Of a DNA stretch of 64,000 nt, positions 8,932 through 18,933 are shown in pieces. The first letter of the stretch is position 1. The number at the start of each line of letters is the position of its first letter. The DNA is from Nostoc carneum NIES-2107 (GTDB lineage Bacteria > Cyanobacteriota > Cyanobacteriia > Cyanobacteriales > Nostocaceae), in contig AP018180.1 of the NCBI GenBank assembly GCA_002368155.1, positions 1,380,896-1,444,895 on the forward strand. The letters are read 5' to 3'. The notes under the pieces were generated by a model, which saw only the letters and a list, made by a program, of their open reading frames with translations, was not told where the DNA came from and did not search any database. The translations under genes were made by a program, and so were the position numbers.

Positions 8932-11900
8932 TTATGTCTCGATCGCTCCTAATGCTTTCAAAGAGGCTTTTTGTCCTTGGGAAATTCCGGTCACTCCAGT
9001 GATGTTCATCCCTTGGTAAGGAAGTTTATTCTTTAAAAGTTTTAGCGTTCCGCCCATTTGCATATCCCAGATTTGAATCGGTTGTTCCAGAAAACCGATC
9101 GCTAATAACTTATTTACCGGGTTCCAATCCACGGACAAACCGTGATTTGTACCCTGGATGACCTGTTCAGATTCGCCCGTTGACACATTCCAAATTCTGA
9201 TTGTCGAGTTACCAGAGGCACTGGCTAGCTGATTGCCATCTGCACTCCAGGAAACAGAAAAAATAGTCCCAGGTACAGGGTCTTGCCAAGTTCTTAAACA
9301 ATCTCCAGAAACCACATCCCAAAATTTAATATTGCTGCCATAGTCTCCGCTTACTAGGATATTACCATCAGGGCTAAGAGCCATAGGATGAACAGAATGA
9401 TTCACCGCAATGATGCGATCGCAAACACCCTGATTTAAATCCCAAAACCGAATCGTTCCATCCAGGCTGGCACTCGCGGCTCGCAAACCAGCCCCAAACC
9501 AAACAACAGAATTCACCTGATGAGTATGACCAGATAGGGATAATAAACATTGCCCAGTTTGGATATCCCAGAGTTTTACTGTTTGATCGTTGCCACCACT
9601 CATCAGATAATTTCCATCAGGACTCCAGGCAATCGACCTCACCCAACTATGATGTCCCTGTAACACACTTAAACATTGCCCAGTTTGAACATCCCAGATG
9701 TGAATCCTGTTATCGGCGCTACCACTGGCAATTAAGCGCTCATCTGGACTCCAAGCAACAAACATCACTTCATTGTCATGCCCACGAAACAGTTTGAGAC
9801 ATTCACCCGTTTGGCTGTTCCACAGTTGCACCGTATAGTTTGCCCCACTACTCAACAGATGAATGCCGTCTTTGCTCCAGCGGACACACCAGGATGAATG
9901 GCTATAACCTCGTAGTGTTTTGATGCAGTGTCCAGTCTGCGTATTCCAGAGTTTCACTACTTGGTCATGGGATACACTTACAAGGGTATTGCCATCGCGA
10001 CTCCAAGTGGCTGACCAGACCCAGCTTTGATGTCCTTGCAACACTTGCAGGCATTTTAGGGAACAATCCCACAGGGTAACGGTATGGTCGAAGCTTCCCC
10101 CTGAGAGCCTGTTGCCATCGGGACTCCATTCTAAACGCCAGACATGCTCTTGAGTGGTGATCGCCTGCAAACACTCTCCCGTTTGCCAATCCCATAGTTT
10201 AATGGCTTTATCAAATCCACTGCTGGCAAGAATTCTGCCGTTGGGATGCAACGCCAAGGACAAAACCCAATAGTCATGGGCTCTTATTGTCTGAATACAG
10301 TCACCGACAGCCACATTCCATAATTTAATCGTGTTGTCTGTGCAAGCCCCTGCCAATATAGTTCCATTAGCAAGCCAGACTAAAGACCAAACCCAACAAC
10401 TGGGTTCTCCTGTTTCTATACGAACCAGGCTCTTTCCGGTTGTCCCATCCCAAACGATGATAAACGACGCTTGTCCTCCACAGGCCAGGAGTTTGCCATC
10501 GGGACTCCATGCCAATGTAGAAACAGCATTAGGACATCCGTGAAAGTCCTGCAGCCACTGACCTGTACGAGTATCCCAGAGTCGAACTGCCTGTTTGATA
10601 CCACTAACTAACGTTGTCCCATTGGGGTGCCAATCAACTGCCATCACCCAGCCCTGATGCGTCTGGATTGTGATCAGTGGTTGTATTTCGTGCAATTGCC
10701 AAATGTGCAATCCTCCGTTGGTATCTCCAAAAGCAAATCGCTGTCCATCCTGGCTACATCCCACCCATACCCCTCCAGTGAAAACTTGAGTAAAGATGGA
10801 TTGAGTAAAATGAGCAGCTTGAAAATTGATGTATTGTAAAATTGCCCCCTGGAAATCTGCGTGCCGAATAGTTGTATGGGAAAAGTCAGATCCAGCCAGA
10901 TCAATCTTCAGGTGCAGGCACAAATTAATGAAGTTCCCTACACCGTAACCAAAGGTTGACTCACCAAGAGAACGCAATGCAGATAGTATTGATTGCAGAT
11001 GCTGCTCCAGTATCGCCGAGTTATGATTAAATGCGACTTTTAGTTGTTCAATAAGTGGATTTAAGATCAGTCGAATTTGGCTTTCTCGGATGTAGTCTAC
11101 AACGCTTGTTTTCATCAATGCATACTGATCTAAATATGCCGTCTTTAGTGTTAATAACTCAGTGGTAAGTCGGTGTATTAAACAGTCTGTAAAATATTCC
11201 ATAATGATGGGTTGTTGCGTGTATTCACCCGTTGTTTTTCCCATCGTTTTAGACACTCGCTTTTCAACCAAACTTCGCCAAGTAAGGGATTCAAGAGATT
11301 CCACCAGGCTGCTGCGAGAAATTGCCGGGACAATATCTGCTTGCAATTGGGCAATCGTCGTCCATTCGCGGTTGATTGCTAACCAGTACATGATGGTCTG
11401 TTCTACAGGAGATAACCGCTCAACTTGCTGGAACAGCAAGTGTCTAATTCCATTAAATACTGGGGTCTCTATTTGCAAAAAAGCAGCAATTTGACCATCA
11501 AACAAACTTTGAATTGAGGTGGCAACCATTTTCAATGCCAGTGGATGGCAACGATACAATTCACACAGGTAGTGTTTTTCCTCAGCGCTGCCCACCAAAC
11601 CCTTAGCATCAATTAATGCTAGCGCGGCTTCCCAGGAACCCTTGAGGCCAAGCACTCGCACCGCTCCATCCCCATCTTCACCAAAAGCAACTTCCGCCGA
11701 TTTCTCTCGGCTGGTCAGCAGAATACAACTTTGATGAGTAGCTTTGCCCAAAAGAAGAAATAAGTCACCATAGTTTGTGTAATCGCTTTGGTAGTACCCA
11801 GCTCGCTCGCCTGCTTTCAGGAGGGTATCTTGATTATCTAAAATCACCAGACATCGATGGGTTTGCAGCCAGTAAAGTAACCGTTCTGGTGTTGCCTGAA

Positions 11901-12465
11901 TATCTTGCTGCCTGGAAAGAAATAACACCAGTTCCGCCAACAATGTTTCTAATGGTGGAGCATTGCGGAGACTGCGCCAAATCACAAATTCAAACTGCTC
12001 TTGTAGTTGTTGGGCGACTTTGGCCGCCAAGACACTTTTGCCGATACCACCCATTCCTACGATCGCAATCAGGCGACAGCGATCGTGAATCATCCATTGA
12101 GTTAGTTGTTCAATCTCTTCAACCCGACCGTAGAACTTAGAAACATCGAGTGCCTCACCCCAATCTGTTGAACATTGAACTTGATCTGGCAGATGGGGAA
12201 TTGGAGCGTGAATGTGGGTCAAGATGGCATGTAGCGTTGTTTTGTTGACCTTGCGACCCAAGGCAGTACTCAGAAGCTTCCAGAATTTTGGCCCTGTATC
12301 CCGTTGCAAATAATTGATGGAATAACCGGATTGTTCAGCAATGCGATCGTAGGTCAAGTTGCTCCAGGCACCAAATAATAACGTAACTTCGACCTCGTTC
12401 AGAGATCTGCCAATTTTGCAATTGAATTCACGGTTGACAAACGCCAAAGCCTGCTCAAATTCCAT
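8932..12465 (-). CDS. STAND NTPase (NB-ARC type) with C-terminal WD40 repeats
   Basis: 1177 residues. The N-terminal ~90 residues form a helical HTH-like domain (TYDRIAEQSGYSINYLQRD) often found at the front of cyanobacterial NB-ARC/WD40 proteins. The NTPase follows, with P-loop GMGGIGKSVLAAK and Walker B CLVILDNQD. From about residue 550 to the end there are about 15 WD40 repeats (IKLWD, VKLWN, IHIWD and similar), enough for two seven-bladed propellers. Proteins of this type act as switch-like sensors or scaffolds; some STAND proteins are antiphage sensors, but nothing here fixes the ligand. It sits just before the injection-system cluster on the opposite strand, so co-regulation is possible but unsupported. 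Confidence 0.9.
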   Translation of the reverse strand: MEFEQALAFVNREFNCKIGRSLNEVEVTLLFGAWSNLTYDRIAEQSGYSINYLQRDTGPKFWKLLSTALGRKVNKTTLHAILTHIHAPIPHLPDQVQCSTDWGEALDVSKFYGRVEEIEQLTQWMIHDRCRLIAIVGMGGIGKSVLAAKVAQQLQEQFEFVIWRSLRNAPPLETLLAELVLFLSRQQDIQATPERLLYWLQTHRCLVILDNQDTLLKAGERAGYYQSDYTNYGDLFLLLGKATHQSCILLTSREKSAEVAFGEDGDGAVRVLGLKGSWEAALALIDAKGLVGSAEEKHYLCELYRCHPLALKMVATSIQSLFDGQIAAFLQIETPVFNGIRHLLFQQVERLSPVEQTIMYWLAINREWTTIAQLQADIVPAISRSSLVESLESLTWRSLVEKRVSKTMGKTTGEYTQQPIIMEYFTDCLIHRLTTELLTLKTAYLDQYALMKTSVVDYIRESQIRLILNPLIEQLKVAFNHNSAILEQHLQSILSALRSLGESTFGYGVGNFINLCLHLKIDLAGSDFSHTTIRHADFQGAILQYINFQAAHFTQSIFTQVFTGGVWVGCSQDGQRFAFGDTNGGLHIWQLHEIQPLITIQTHQGWVMAVDWHPNGTTLVSGIKQAVRLWDTRTGQWLQDFHGCPNAVSTLAWSPDGKLLACGGQASFIIVWDGTTGKSLVRIETGEPSCWVWSLVWLANGTILAGACTDNTIKLWNVAVGDCIQTIRAHDYWVLSLALHPNGRILASSGFDKAIKLWDWQTGECLQAITTQEHVWRLEWSPDGNRLSGGSFDHTVTLWDCSLKCLQVLQGHQSWVWSATWSRDGNTLVSVSHDQVVKLWNTQTGHCIKTLRGYSHSSWCVRWSKDGIHLLSSGANYTVQLWNSQTGECLKLFRGHDNEVMFVAWSPDERLIASGSADNRIHIWDVQTGQCLSVLQGHHSWVRSIAWSPDGNYLMSGGNDQTVKLWDIQTGQCLLSLSGHTHQVNSVVWFGAGLRAASASLDGTIRFWDLNQGVCDRIIAVNHSVHPMALSPDGNILVSGDYGSNIKFWDVVSGDCLRTWQDPVPGTIFSVSWSADGNQLASASGNSTIRIWNVSTGESEQVIQGTNHGLSVDWNPVNKLLAIGFLEQPIQIWDMQMGGTLKLLKNKLPYQGMNITGVTGISQGQKASLKALGAIET

Positions 12466-12477
12466 GTTTTCCGAACT

Positions 12478-12966
12478 TTAAAGGATATTCAAAGATTTAG
12501 ACGGCCTTTCACTTAACAGCCAAGAAAAATCCAGCGTCAGAGTTGTTGACACCTTTATATGAGAATTCCAGAAATTAAATTATGCATTTGAGAGAGCAAA
12601 GACCATAATTGTATTCTTCCTCCTCTGCCTCCTCTGCTTGCCAAAGCGATTGATTTATTTTTTATTTGGAATTCCCCAAGGTGGAGCAACTTTTCTGTGA
12701 AGCACGCCATTTTAAAATATAAAACAAATAAACCATACTTTACATACTTAACTCCATACTTTTCTGCAAAGACAACAGTAAGGAATTTCGATAGATTCTA
12801 AAACACGCTGGTGTGTCGCAAAAATGATTCTTGCTGCGAGTAATCACGGTGACAAGAGCGCTGTTTATCCAGTGCGAGCAAGACTCTTAAGCAAAACACC
12901 TAAGAAAGAATAAAAAGCGTGTATTGCATGTGCGCGCATCAACAAGAATTAATACGGAGAACCCCA
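12478..12966. other. Upstream region of the injection-system cluster
   Basis: About 490 bases between the divergent WD40 gene and the first sheath remnant. No gene is seen. It is AT-rich, and the 3' end carries a purine-rich stretch (TACGGAGA) 6 bases before the ATG at 12967, a good ribosome binding site for the dead sheath gene. Promoters for both directions should lie here, but I cannot assign a -10/-35 with confidence. Confidence 0.4.
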
Positions 12967-13255
12967 ATGCCTATTACACCAACTTATCCAGGCGTTTATG
13001 CCGAAAAGATTTCCAGTGGGGTACAAACCATTACAAGAGTTAGCGCCTCGGTTACAATTCTTTGGGTGCGGCAAAACGAGGGCCAATTAATAAAGTAATG
13101 CACATCTTAAGTTATAGCGACTCTGAACACAGATGTGGTGGACTAGATTCGTTAAGCTACGCTGTGCGCCAATTCTTTCGGGACGGGGCAGTGATGCATG
13201 AGTCGTCCGGCTTGCTAAAAACGCTTACAGCGCTACTCTAATCCGCAAGGCTTGA
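12967..13255 (+). pseudogene. Contractile tail sheath, decayed 5' fragment
   Basis: The start is intact: RBS GGAGA and ATG lead into MPITPTYPGVYAEKISSGVQ, the classic N-terminus of a contractile sheath (YPGVYxEE). It then loses frame. A stop follows NEGQLIK at about 13098, a second frame gives GGLDSLSYAVRQFFRDGA, and a third gives VVRLAKNAYSATLIRKA, all expected sheath segments in the right order. The remaining ~300-400 residues are absent. It is a third sheath copy at the head of the cluster, dead by several indels and a large 3' deletion. Confidence 0.8.
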
Positions 13256-13358
13256 GCATTATACTTCCTGTATAAAAAATCGCACTGTCCTGCTAACAGA
13301 GCAAAATGCTACCTGGGAAAATCCAGTAGCCAGGTATTTAAGTTTTGTGTAAAAAACC

Positions 13359-13943
13359 ATGCTCGACGACTTAGATCGGACTATAGAAACACTACTGAGG
13401 CATGGACTGCCACGCAGTTTGTCGCAGCAAGTGGACATTAGCTTTGCTGCACCCGATAGTGAGTTTAGCAACAACGTGAAACTCCCTGCGATCGGTCTTT
13501 TTCTTTACGATATTCGAGAAAATCTGGAGTTACGTAGTAATGAGTGGTTGTTAGAGCGCAGCAGTGACGGTAGAGCAGTGAAAAAGCGCCCGCCAGCCCG
13601 AGTGGATTGCTCTTACTTGATCACGGCTTGGCCTAGCGCCGATCCGAAGTTGGTGGCAAAGACCGAACATATGTTACTCGGTCAAGTGATGAAAGTACTA
13701 CTACGCTACCCCAAACTTCCATCAACGATACTCGAAGGAAGTTTGCAGGATCAAGAGCCTCCCATCCGCTCAGTGAGTTTGCGTCCTAGCTTGTTAAATA
13801 GTTTAGGCGAATTTTGGCAAGCGATTGGCGGAAAGCCGAAAGCAGCACTGAACTATACCCTGACGATCGCAGTACCAGTCGATGAGACTGGAGAGTCTGT
13901 GGCGCTGGTAGTCGATTGGCAAATTGGCAATGATGAACAATAG
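13359..13943 (+). CDS. eCIS cap/terminator protein (DUF4255, Pvc16-like)
   Basis: A 194-residue protein with the DUF4255 pattern: N-terminal LDDLDRTIETLLRHGLP, then LFLYDIREN and the central RVDCSYLITAW. In eCIS particles the DUF4255 protein caps the tube and sheath end (Pvc16/Afp16 role). It is the first intact gene of the cluster, and 8 bases separate it from the next gene, so they are cotranscribed. The start is the only ATG that keeps the conserved N-terminus; no strong RBS is visible. The function is by family, and the size is normal. Confidence 0.85.
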   Translation: MLDDLDRTIETLLRHGLPRSLSQQVDISFAAPDSEFSNNVKLPAIGLFLYDIRENLELRSNEWLLERSSDGRAVKKRPPARVDCSYLITAWPSADPKLVAKTEHMLLGQVMKVLLRYPKLPSTILEGSLQDQEPPIRSVSLRPSLLNSLGEFWQAIGGKPKAALNYTLTIAVPVDETGESVALVVDWQIGNDEQ

Positions 13944-13951
13944 GGCAAACA

Positions 13952-14638
13952 ATGTCAAAGTGGATGAAGTTGAATTCTACTCGCCATCAAGTCGCGATCG
14001 CCGGACAAGTCAGCGATGAAAAAACGGGTCGAACCATTCCAGGAGCAACCGTGGAAATCATCAAGATGCCAGATAAATTTAGCAACAAGTTGGAAGTACT
14101 AAAAAAACTTTACGGTTCTGAATGGGAAGATTTCCCCAAGCGTCCCGATCAAACAACAACAACAATTGACGGCTATTTCTATTTCCTAGATTTACCTGAA
14201 GGTATCTATAAATTAAGTGCCTCGCTGCCTAGTGCGGGTACGCGCTATCAGCAACGAGGTGAAAGCCAAGAATTGAATATTCTTAAAAATCAAGGTAGCG
14301 ATCAAGATAAAGTTGCAATGGTTAAAGCTGACATGACTTTAGCACCCACGGGAATTGAAGGTTACGTTACCGCAGATAGCGCACCTTTAGTGATGGCTAA
14401 AGTCTGGCTTGAGGGCAGCAGTGAATTTACTTTTAGTGACAGCAAGGGGTACTATCTGTTGACTCAACTAGAAGCATCAAATATTGAGCGAACTGTACAA
14501 GTTGCAACTCAAGGCTACGAGCTAGCGGCTCCTAAAAAAGTCAAGCTCGTACAGGGTGAAATCATCCAAAACTTGGATTTAGTATTACAGAAAAAAAATT
14601 CCAAAACTTCATCGAGTTCAAACGGAGTTACTAAGTAG
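13952..14638 (+). CDS. Carboxypeptidase-regulatory-like beta-sandwich protein of the CIS cluster
   Basis: 228 residues with two beta-sandwich segments of the carboxypeptidase-regulatory type: IAGQVSDEKTGRTIPGATV with TTTIDGYFYFLDLPEGIYKL, and GIEGYVTADSAPLVMAKVWL with FSDSKGYYLLTQLE. The C-terminus is a polar Ser/Lys tail. There is no signal peptide, so it acts in the cytoplasm. It follows the cap gene directly and precedes the sheath genes, which suggests a structural accessory or decoration role in particle assembly. That role is inferred from position; similar proteins sit here in other cyanobacterial injection-system loci. Confidence 0.65.
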   Translation: MSKWMKLNSTRHQVAIAGQVSDEKTGRTIPGATVEIIKMPDKFSNKLEVLKKLYGSEWEDFPKRPDQTTTTIDGYFYFLDLPEGIYKLSASLPSAGTRYQQRGESQELNILKNQGSDQDKVAMVKADMTLAPTGIEGYVTADSAPLVMAKVWLEGSSEFTFSDSKGYYLLTQLEASNIERTVQVATQGYELAAPKKVKLVQGEIIQNLDLVLQKKNSKTSSSSNGVTK

Positions 14639-14849
14639 ATGAGTGGGAAAATTTATCGTTTAAATGAGGCATGAGGGAAGAGTCTTTTAGCCTAGTTACA
14701 GCAAATTGGAGTGACAAAATATGAGTTTTTCTAAAGAAAAAATCTGGTTTTTTATCCTGTCAGTTTTGGTGCAAGTGCCAAAGTAACCGCTCTTGATTAA
14801 CCCACAGCAAACATTCAATTAATTTAGCTTTGATTAAGGATTAAACGCA

Positions 14850-16490
14850 ATGGCTACAACCTATTTCTCACCCGGTGTTTATGTTGAAGAAGTTCCTTCT
14901 GCTGTTCAGCCGATTGCCGGAGTTGGAACTAGCACAGCAGGTTTCATCGGAGTTATCCCTGATAAAATTATAATTCCTAGTAGCCCAGTCATTAAAATTG
15001 TCAACGAGTCTATTGAACCACAAGAAGTAGATAGTAAAAAAATATTCGAGCTGAAACATGACCTAGTTAGCACAGAAAAAGGGACATTTGAGATACGGGT
15101 TAATGACAAAATTGTAGAGACTACATTGATCTACGATTCAGCTAGGAAGAAGTATCAGGTACAATTTTTAAATGAGCCAGCAACGGATGCAAAAATAAAA
15201 GGCAATTACATTGTTTTATCTAATCAGGTGACGAATGAGGTGATAGGTACAGGTGATGGGAAAAAAACAGAATTCAATCTGAAAAAATATCCAGCAAACT
15301 TGGCAACATCAGCGGAGAAAAAGTTTCGGATTAAAGGGACAGAAACTACTCCGAAGGAGATTTTAAATGACGATACTAATAGCGTTGCTAAAGTGACATT
15401 TAACACGGCTCCACCCGCAGGGGAAACAATCTCAGGGGATTACTGGATTCTCTTCCCTTCCTTCGATTTGCCTAAATCTGGCGAAGTGAGATTGTGTACT
15501 AACTTTGGCGAATTCAAAAAATTCTTTGGTGATTTCTCGTCAGATCCAGGTCAACGCAAATTAGCTCACGCAGTATATGGATTCTTTAACAATGGTGGGA
15601 CTCGTTGTTATGTGATGCGAGTTAAAGAAGAAACTGACATTGTAGATAGTTTGTTAGAGGAGAAATTTGAAGCCATTGACGAGATAGCAATTGTTGTCGC
15701 TCCTGGAGTTACCAGTAAAGCTGCTCGCAGCGCAATCGTTACTCATTGCCAACAGAAAACAAGCGATCGCTTTGCTATCTTCGACTGTGGCGAAAACGAT
15801 ACCGCTAGCACAGTCGATAAAACAAAGCCTGATAACTCCAATTATGCGGCTTTCTACTTCCCTTGGATTCAAGTACTTGACCCAGCTACCAAAGCTATGA
15901 ATCCCAATGGCGACGGATTAATCTACGTACCTCCAAGCGGTCACATCGCCGGAATTTATGCTCGTGTAGATACCCAAAGAGGGGTTCACAAAGCCCCTGC
16001 CAACGAAGTCGTATTAGGAGCTTTGGGAGTCAATCAACTCATCAGTAAAAACCAGCAAGATGGACTCAACCCCCAAGGCGTTAATTGCATTCGCGACCTC
16101 AACGGCAACATTCGGGTATGGGGCGCGCGCACAATTGGGGGAGATGCGAATGGGGAGTTTAAATACCTCAACGTCCGCCGACTGTTTCTCTTTATGCGAG
16201 AGTCCATCGATGAAGGTACCCAATGGACGGTATTTGAGCCGAATACCCCGGATCTTTGGGCACGCATCCGACGCAGCGTTACCGCTTTTCTCACCAATGT
16301 TTGGCGCAGTGGGGCTTTATTTGGCAATACTCCAGAGCAGGCATTTTATGTCAAGTGCGACGAGGAGAACAACCCGCCAGAAGTGCGCGATGCAGGTCAA
16401 GTCATTATCGAAATTGGGGTGGCTGTAGTTAAGCCAGCAGAGTTTGTCATCTTCCGGCTGAGTCAGTGGGCAGGCCCAGGTAGCAAATAA
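14850..16490 (+). CDS. Contractile sheath protein 1
   Basis: 546 residues. The start MATTYFSPGVYVEEVPSA is the canonical sheath N-terminus. The conserved C-terminal half contains YVPPSGHIAGIYARVDTQRG, LNVRRLFLFMRESI and the terminal segment FYVKCDEENNPPEVRDAGQ, which interlocks neighbouring subunits. Residues ~55-210 are an inserted, lysine-rich domain absent from the second sheath, probably exposed on the outer surface. The sheath contracts to drive the tube. The gene ends exactly where sheath 2 begins (stop/start overlap at 16488-16492), indicating translational coupling. Confidence 0.95.
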   Translation: MATTYFSPGVYVEEVPSAVQPIAGVGTSTAGFIGVIPDKIIIPSSPVIKIVNESIEPQEVDSKKIFELKHDLVSTEKGTFEIRVNDKIVETTLIYDSARKKYQVQFLNEPATDAKIKGNYIVLSNQVTNEVIGTGDGKKTEFNLKKYPANLATSAEKKFRIKGTETTPKEILNDDTNSVAKVTFNTAPPAGETISGDYWILFPSFDLPKSGEVRLCTNFGEFKKFFGDFSSDPGQRKLAHAVYGFFNNGGTRCYVMRVKEETDIVDSLLEEKFEAIDEIAIVVAPGVTSKAARSAIVTHCQQKTSDRFAIFDCGENDTASTVDKTKPDNSNYAAFYFPWIQVLDPATKAMNPNGDGLIYVPPSGHIAGIYARVDTQRGVHKAPANEVVLGALGVNQLISKNQQDGLNPQGVNCIRDLNGNIRVWGARTIGGDANGEFKYLNVRRLFLFMRESIDEGTQWTVFEPNTPDLWARIRRSVTAFLTNVWRSGALFGNTPEQAFYVKCDEENNPPEVRDAGQVIIEIGVAVVKPAEFVIFRLSQWAGPGSK

Positions 16491-17623
16491 TGGCGACTAA
16501 GTATCAGATACCTGGCGTTTACCGAGAGGAAGTTTTTCCTGCACCCGCATCTGCACTGATGACAGGTGTACCAGCATTCCTTGGCTTGACGGCTACTGAA
16601 TCTTTTAATACTCCGCAACGGCTGACACTCTGGCCTCAGTTTGAACAACACTTCGGTCAGCCACTCTCTAACGGTTACTTGGGTTATGCGGTGCGGGGCT
16701 TTTTTGAAAATGAAGGTCGTCTGTGTTATGTCGTCCCCATCAAAGAAGCGACTTTGAGTGCTTTGCAAGCGGGACTCGATGCGATCGCATCCATAGACAC
16801 CATCGACCTCGTTTGCGCGCCGGATATCATGCAGGCAAGCCAAAATGCAGAGATCCAAGTTATGCAGAGAGCGGTTTTAGACCATTGCGAACTCTTGGGC
16901 GATCGCTTTGCCATTCTTGATGGGCAAAAAGCTTCTTTGGTAGAAGAAATCCAGCAGCAACAGCAACAACTATCCAGTATTAGCGGTGCTTTATATGCCC
17001 CTTGGCTCAAAGTTCCGTCTTTTAAGGAGACATATCTATTAGATGTTCCTCCTTGTGGTCATATTGCTGGAGTATATGCTCGTAGCGATCGTGCAGCTGG
17101 CATTCATCAGTCTCCTGCCAACTACATTCTAGAAGGGGCGCTGGATCTCAACACCGACTTTACCGAAGGTGATATTGCCCGTCTCTATCCGCAAAATGTA
17201 ATCGCAAGTGTTAATTGCTTGCGAGCTTTACCAGGTCGTGGCATTCGTATCTGGGGAACTCGCACATTGAGCCAAGACCCCTCTTGGTGTTACATCAATG
17301 TGCGGCGGTTATTTTTAACCGTTTGTCGTTGGTGCGATCGCAACCTAGCTAATGTCGCTTTTGAACCGAATGACTTCAAATTGTGGGTTGGCATCGAACG
17401 GGAATTAACCGCTTACTGCGAGTCTTTGCTCCGCCAAGGGGCACTCAAGGGAGAAACTGCACAAGAAGCATTTTATGTCAAGTGCGATGCCGACACCAAC
17501 CCACCAGAAGTTCGGGACGCTGGCATGGTGGTGACAGAAATAGGTTTGGCACCCACCATTCCCAACGAATTCATTATCGTGCGTCTAATTCACGGCACCA
17601 CTGGAGTTAGTTTGACCAGCTAA
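16490..17623 (+). CDS. Contractile sheath protein 2
   Basis: 377 residues, with N-terminus YQIPGVYREEVFPAPASAL, central CGHIAGVYARSDRAAGIHQS, INVRRLFLTVCRWCDR and C-terminal FYVKCDADTNPPEVRDAGM. It is a compact paralogue of sheath 1 without the inserted domain. In eCIS loci, two or three sheath paralogues are common and build different parts of the sheath, one often contacting the baseplate. It overlaps the preceding gene by one base. A long glutamine run at ~145-155 (QQQQQQ type) is unusual. Confidence 0.95.
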   Translation: MATKYQIPGVYREEVFPAPASALMTGVPAFLGLTATESFNTPQRLTLWPQFEQHFGQPLSNGYLGYAVRGFFENEGRLCYVVPIKEATLSALQAGLDAIASIDTIDLVCAPDIMQASQNAEIQVMQRAVLDHCELLGDRFAILDGQKASLVEEIQQQQQQLSSISGALYAPWLKVPSFKETYLLDVPPCGHIAGVYARSDRAAGIHQSPANYILEGALDLNTDFTEGDIARLYPQNVIASVNCLRALPGRGIRIWGTRTLSQDPSWCYINVRRLFLTVCRWCDRNLANVAFEPNDFKLWVGIERELTAYCESLLRQGALKGETAQEAFYVKCDADTNPPEVRDAGMVVTEIGLAPTIPNEFIIVRLIHGTTGVSLTS

Positions 17624-17742
17624 CAAAAGAGTACAAAAACCTGATTCTAATCAGGAATGGGTAACACCTTTTTAATTGCGAATTGGTATTACCCACCTTA
17701 GAGCTAAATCTTTTTTATTGCTTTTACTCCGGAGACACCTTC

Positions 17743-18195
17743 ATGCCTGACATCAAACCTCCTCACAAACCAGACCCCTATGCCAGCTATAACTTTTACG
17801 TCGAATGGAATGGCATCATTCACGCTGGCTTTAGAGAATGTACGGGACTAAATTCTTCTCAAACTGCGACCGAATATCGTGAAGGAACCGATCCCCAGAC
17901 TAAACGTAAAATCCCTGGATTAAATAACTATGGCAATATTACCCTGAAACGGGGTATCACTAACAATGACGAACTTTGGAAATGGCGGCAAAACTTGATG
18001 ACCGGCAATGCCGATCGCCGAGAAATTTCCATTGTCATTCTCGACCATACAGGAACAGAAAAAATCCGCTGGAATCTGACAAATTGTTGGCCTACCACAT
18101 GGTCAGGAGCCGATTTCAATGCCACCTCTGATGAACTGGCAATAGAAACTTTGGAATTAGCTCATGAAGGGATAAAGGTAGATAAGTGGACTTAA
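17743..18195 (+). CDS. Inner tube protein 1 (Pvc1-like)
   Basis: 150 residues from ATG 17743, preceded by GGAGA. The frame is open further upstream, but that extension has no RBS. The protein shows the T4 gp19-like tube fold: DPYASYNFYVEWNGIIHAGF, ECTGL, EYREGTD and KRGIT, with the C-terminal IETLELAHEGIKV. It forms the stacked hexameric rings of the inner tube that carries the cargo. It lies 119 bases after sheath 2. A second, more diverged tube gene is at 19092. Confidence 0.92.
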   Translation: MPDIKPPHKPDPYASYNFYVEWNGIIHAGFRECTGLNSSQTATEYREGTDPQTKRKIPGLNNYGNITLKRGITNNDELWKWRQNLMTGNADRREISIVILDHTGTEKIRWNLTNCWPTTWSGADFNATSDELAIETLELAHEGIKVDKWT

Positions 18196-18544
18196 AGCTT
18201 AAGATCCCCCTTTTTTAGGCAGGGCTATTTGATCTCAGAATTTTAGGTTTTAAATTTTGCGAAAAGTTAGAGCGGAGGAAACATCCGATCCAAACTTTTC
18301 AAGACGGATTTTAGATTGTTTTTGGTGCAAGCGCAGCGGTGGGCGGAACAGTAAAGGCGGGTTTGAAAAATATCTGTTTTTGCAATGTGAGTGTTTTTCA
18401 GAATCCGCCCTCACAAATCGTCAATCTCAAATCCCCAAAGTATATCCCTTTATGGGTGCAGTCAATCTAAAATCTAAAATCCAAAATCTAAAATTGATTA
18501 ACTTTGCCACCAGCAAAATCTCGCTCCAAAATCCACAATTCTTA
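18196..18544 (+). other. Spacer with short tandem repeats before the assembly-chaperone gene
   Basis: About 350 bases with no convincing gene. The downstream gene's frame is open back to 18257, but this part reads as low-quality sequence and includes repeats of the type AAAATCTAAAATCC near 18468-18496. No RBS supports an upstream start, so I treat this as non-coding. Confidence 0.5.
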
Positions 18545-18910
18545 ATGATGCTACAGACAGAATTTCCTTTTGTATTGCCTCAAGGTTATGTAGATCCAGA
18601 AGGGAACATCCATCGTGAAGGAACCATGCGATTGTCTACAGCCTATGACGAAATTATGCCGTTGCGCGACCCGCGAGTGCAGGCGAATCCTGGATATTTG
18701 GTGATTATTTTATTGTCGAGAGTGATTACCCATTTAGGAACGCTTCAGCAAATTAATCCCAAGTTGATTGAAGGTCTTTTTTCCGGGGATCTAGTTTATC
18801 TGCAAGATTTATACCAACGCATCAATCAAAATAATCACACCCGTCTTTTAGTTACCTGTCCTCATTGCCAAGGTGAGTTTGAAGTGGAGACTTCTCCAGT
18901 GGGGGAGTAG
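18545..18910 (+). CDS. Small CIS assembly protein (tail assembly/chaperone-like)
   Basis: 121 residues from the ATG-ATG pair at 18545. It contains FVLPQGYVDPEGNIHREGTM, RDPRVQANPGYLVIILLSRV and a C-terminal TCPHCQGEFEVE with a CxxC pair. Proteins of this size and motif sit between the tube genes in many eCIS loci and in large myovirus-like loci, and are annotated as tail assembly proteins. The upstream open frame to 18257 is rejected as a start because it is repeat-rich. It is followed after 23 bases by a tiny gene of the same neighbourhood. Confidence 0.7.
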   Translation: MMLQTEFPFVLPQGYVDPEGNIHREGTMRLSTAYDEIMPLRDPRVQANPGYLVIILLSRVITHLGTLQQINPKLIEGLFSGDLVYLQDLYQRINQNNHTRLLVTCPHCQGEFEVETSPVGE

Positions 18911-18933
18911 TTTGCTACCCCTCAGAGAGGCTG

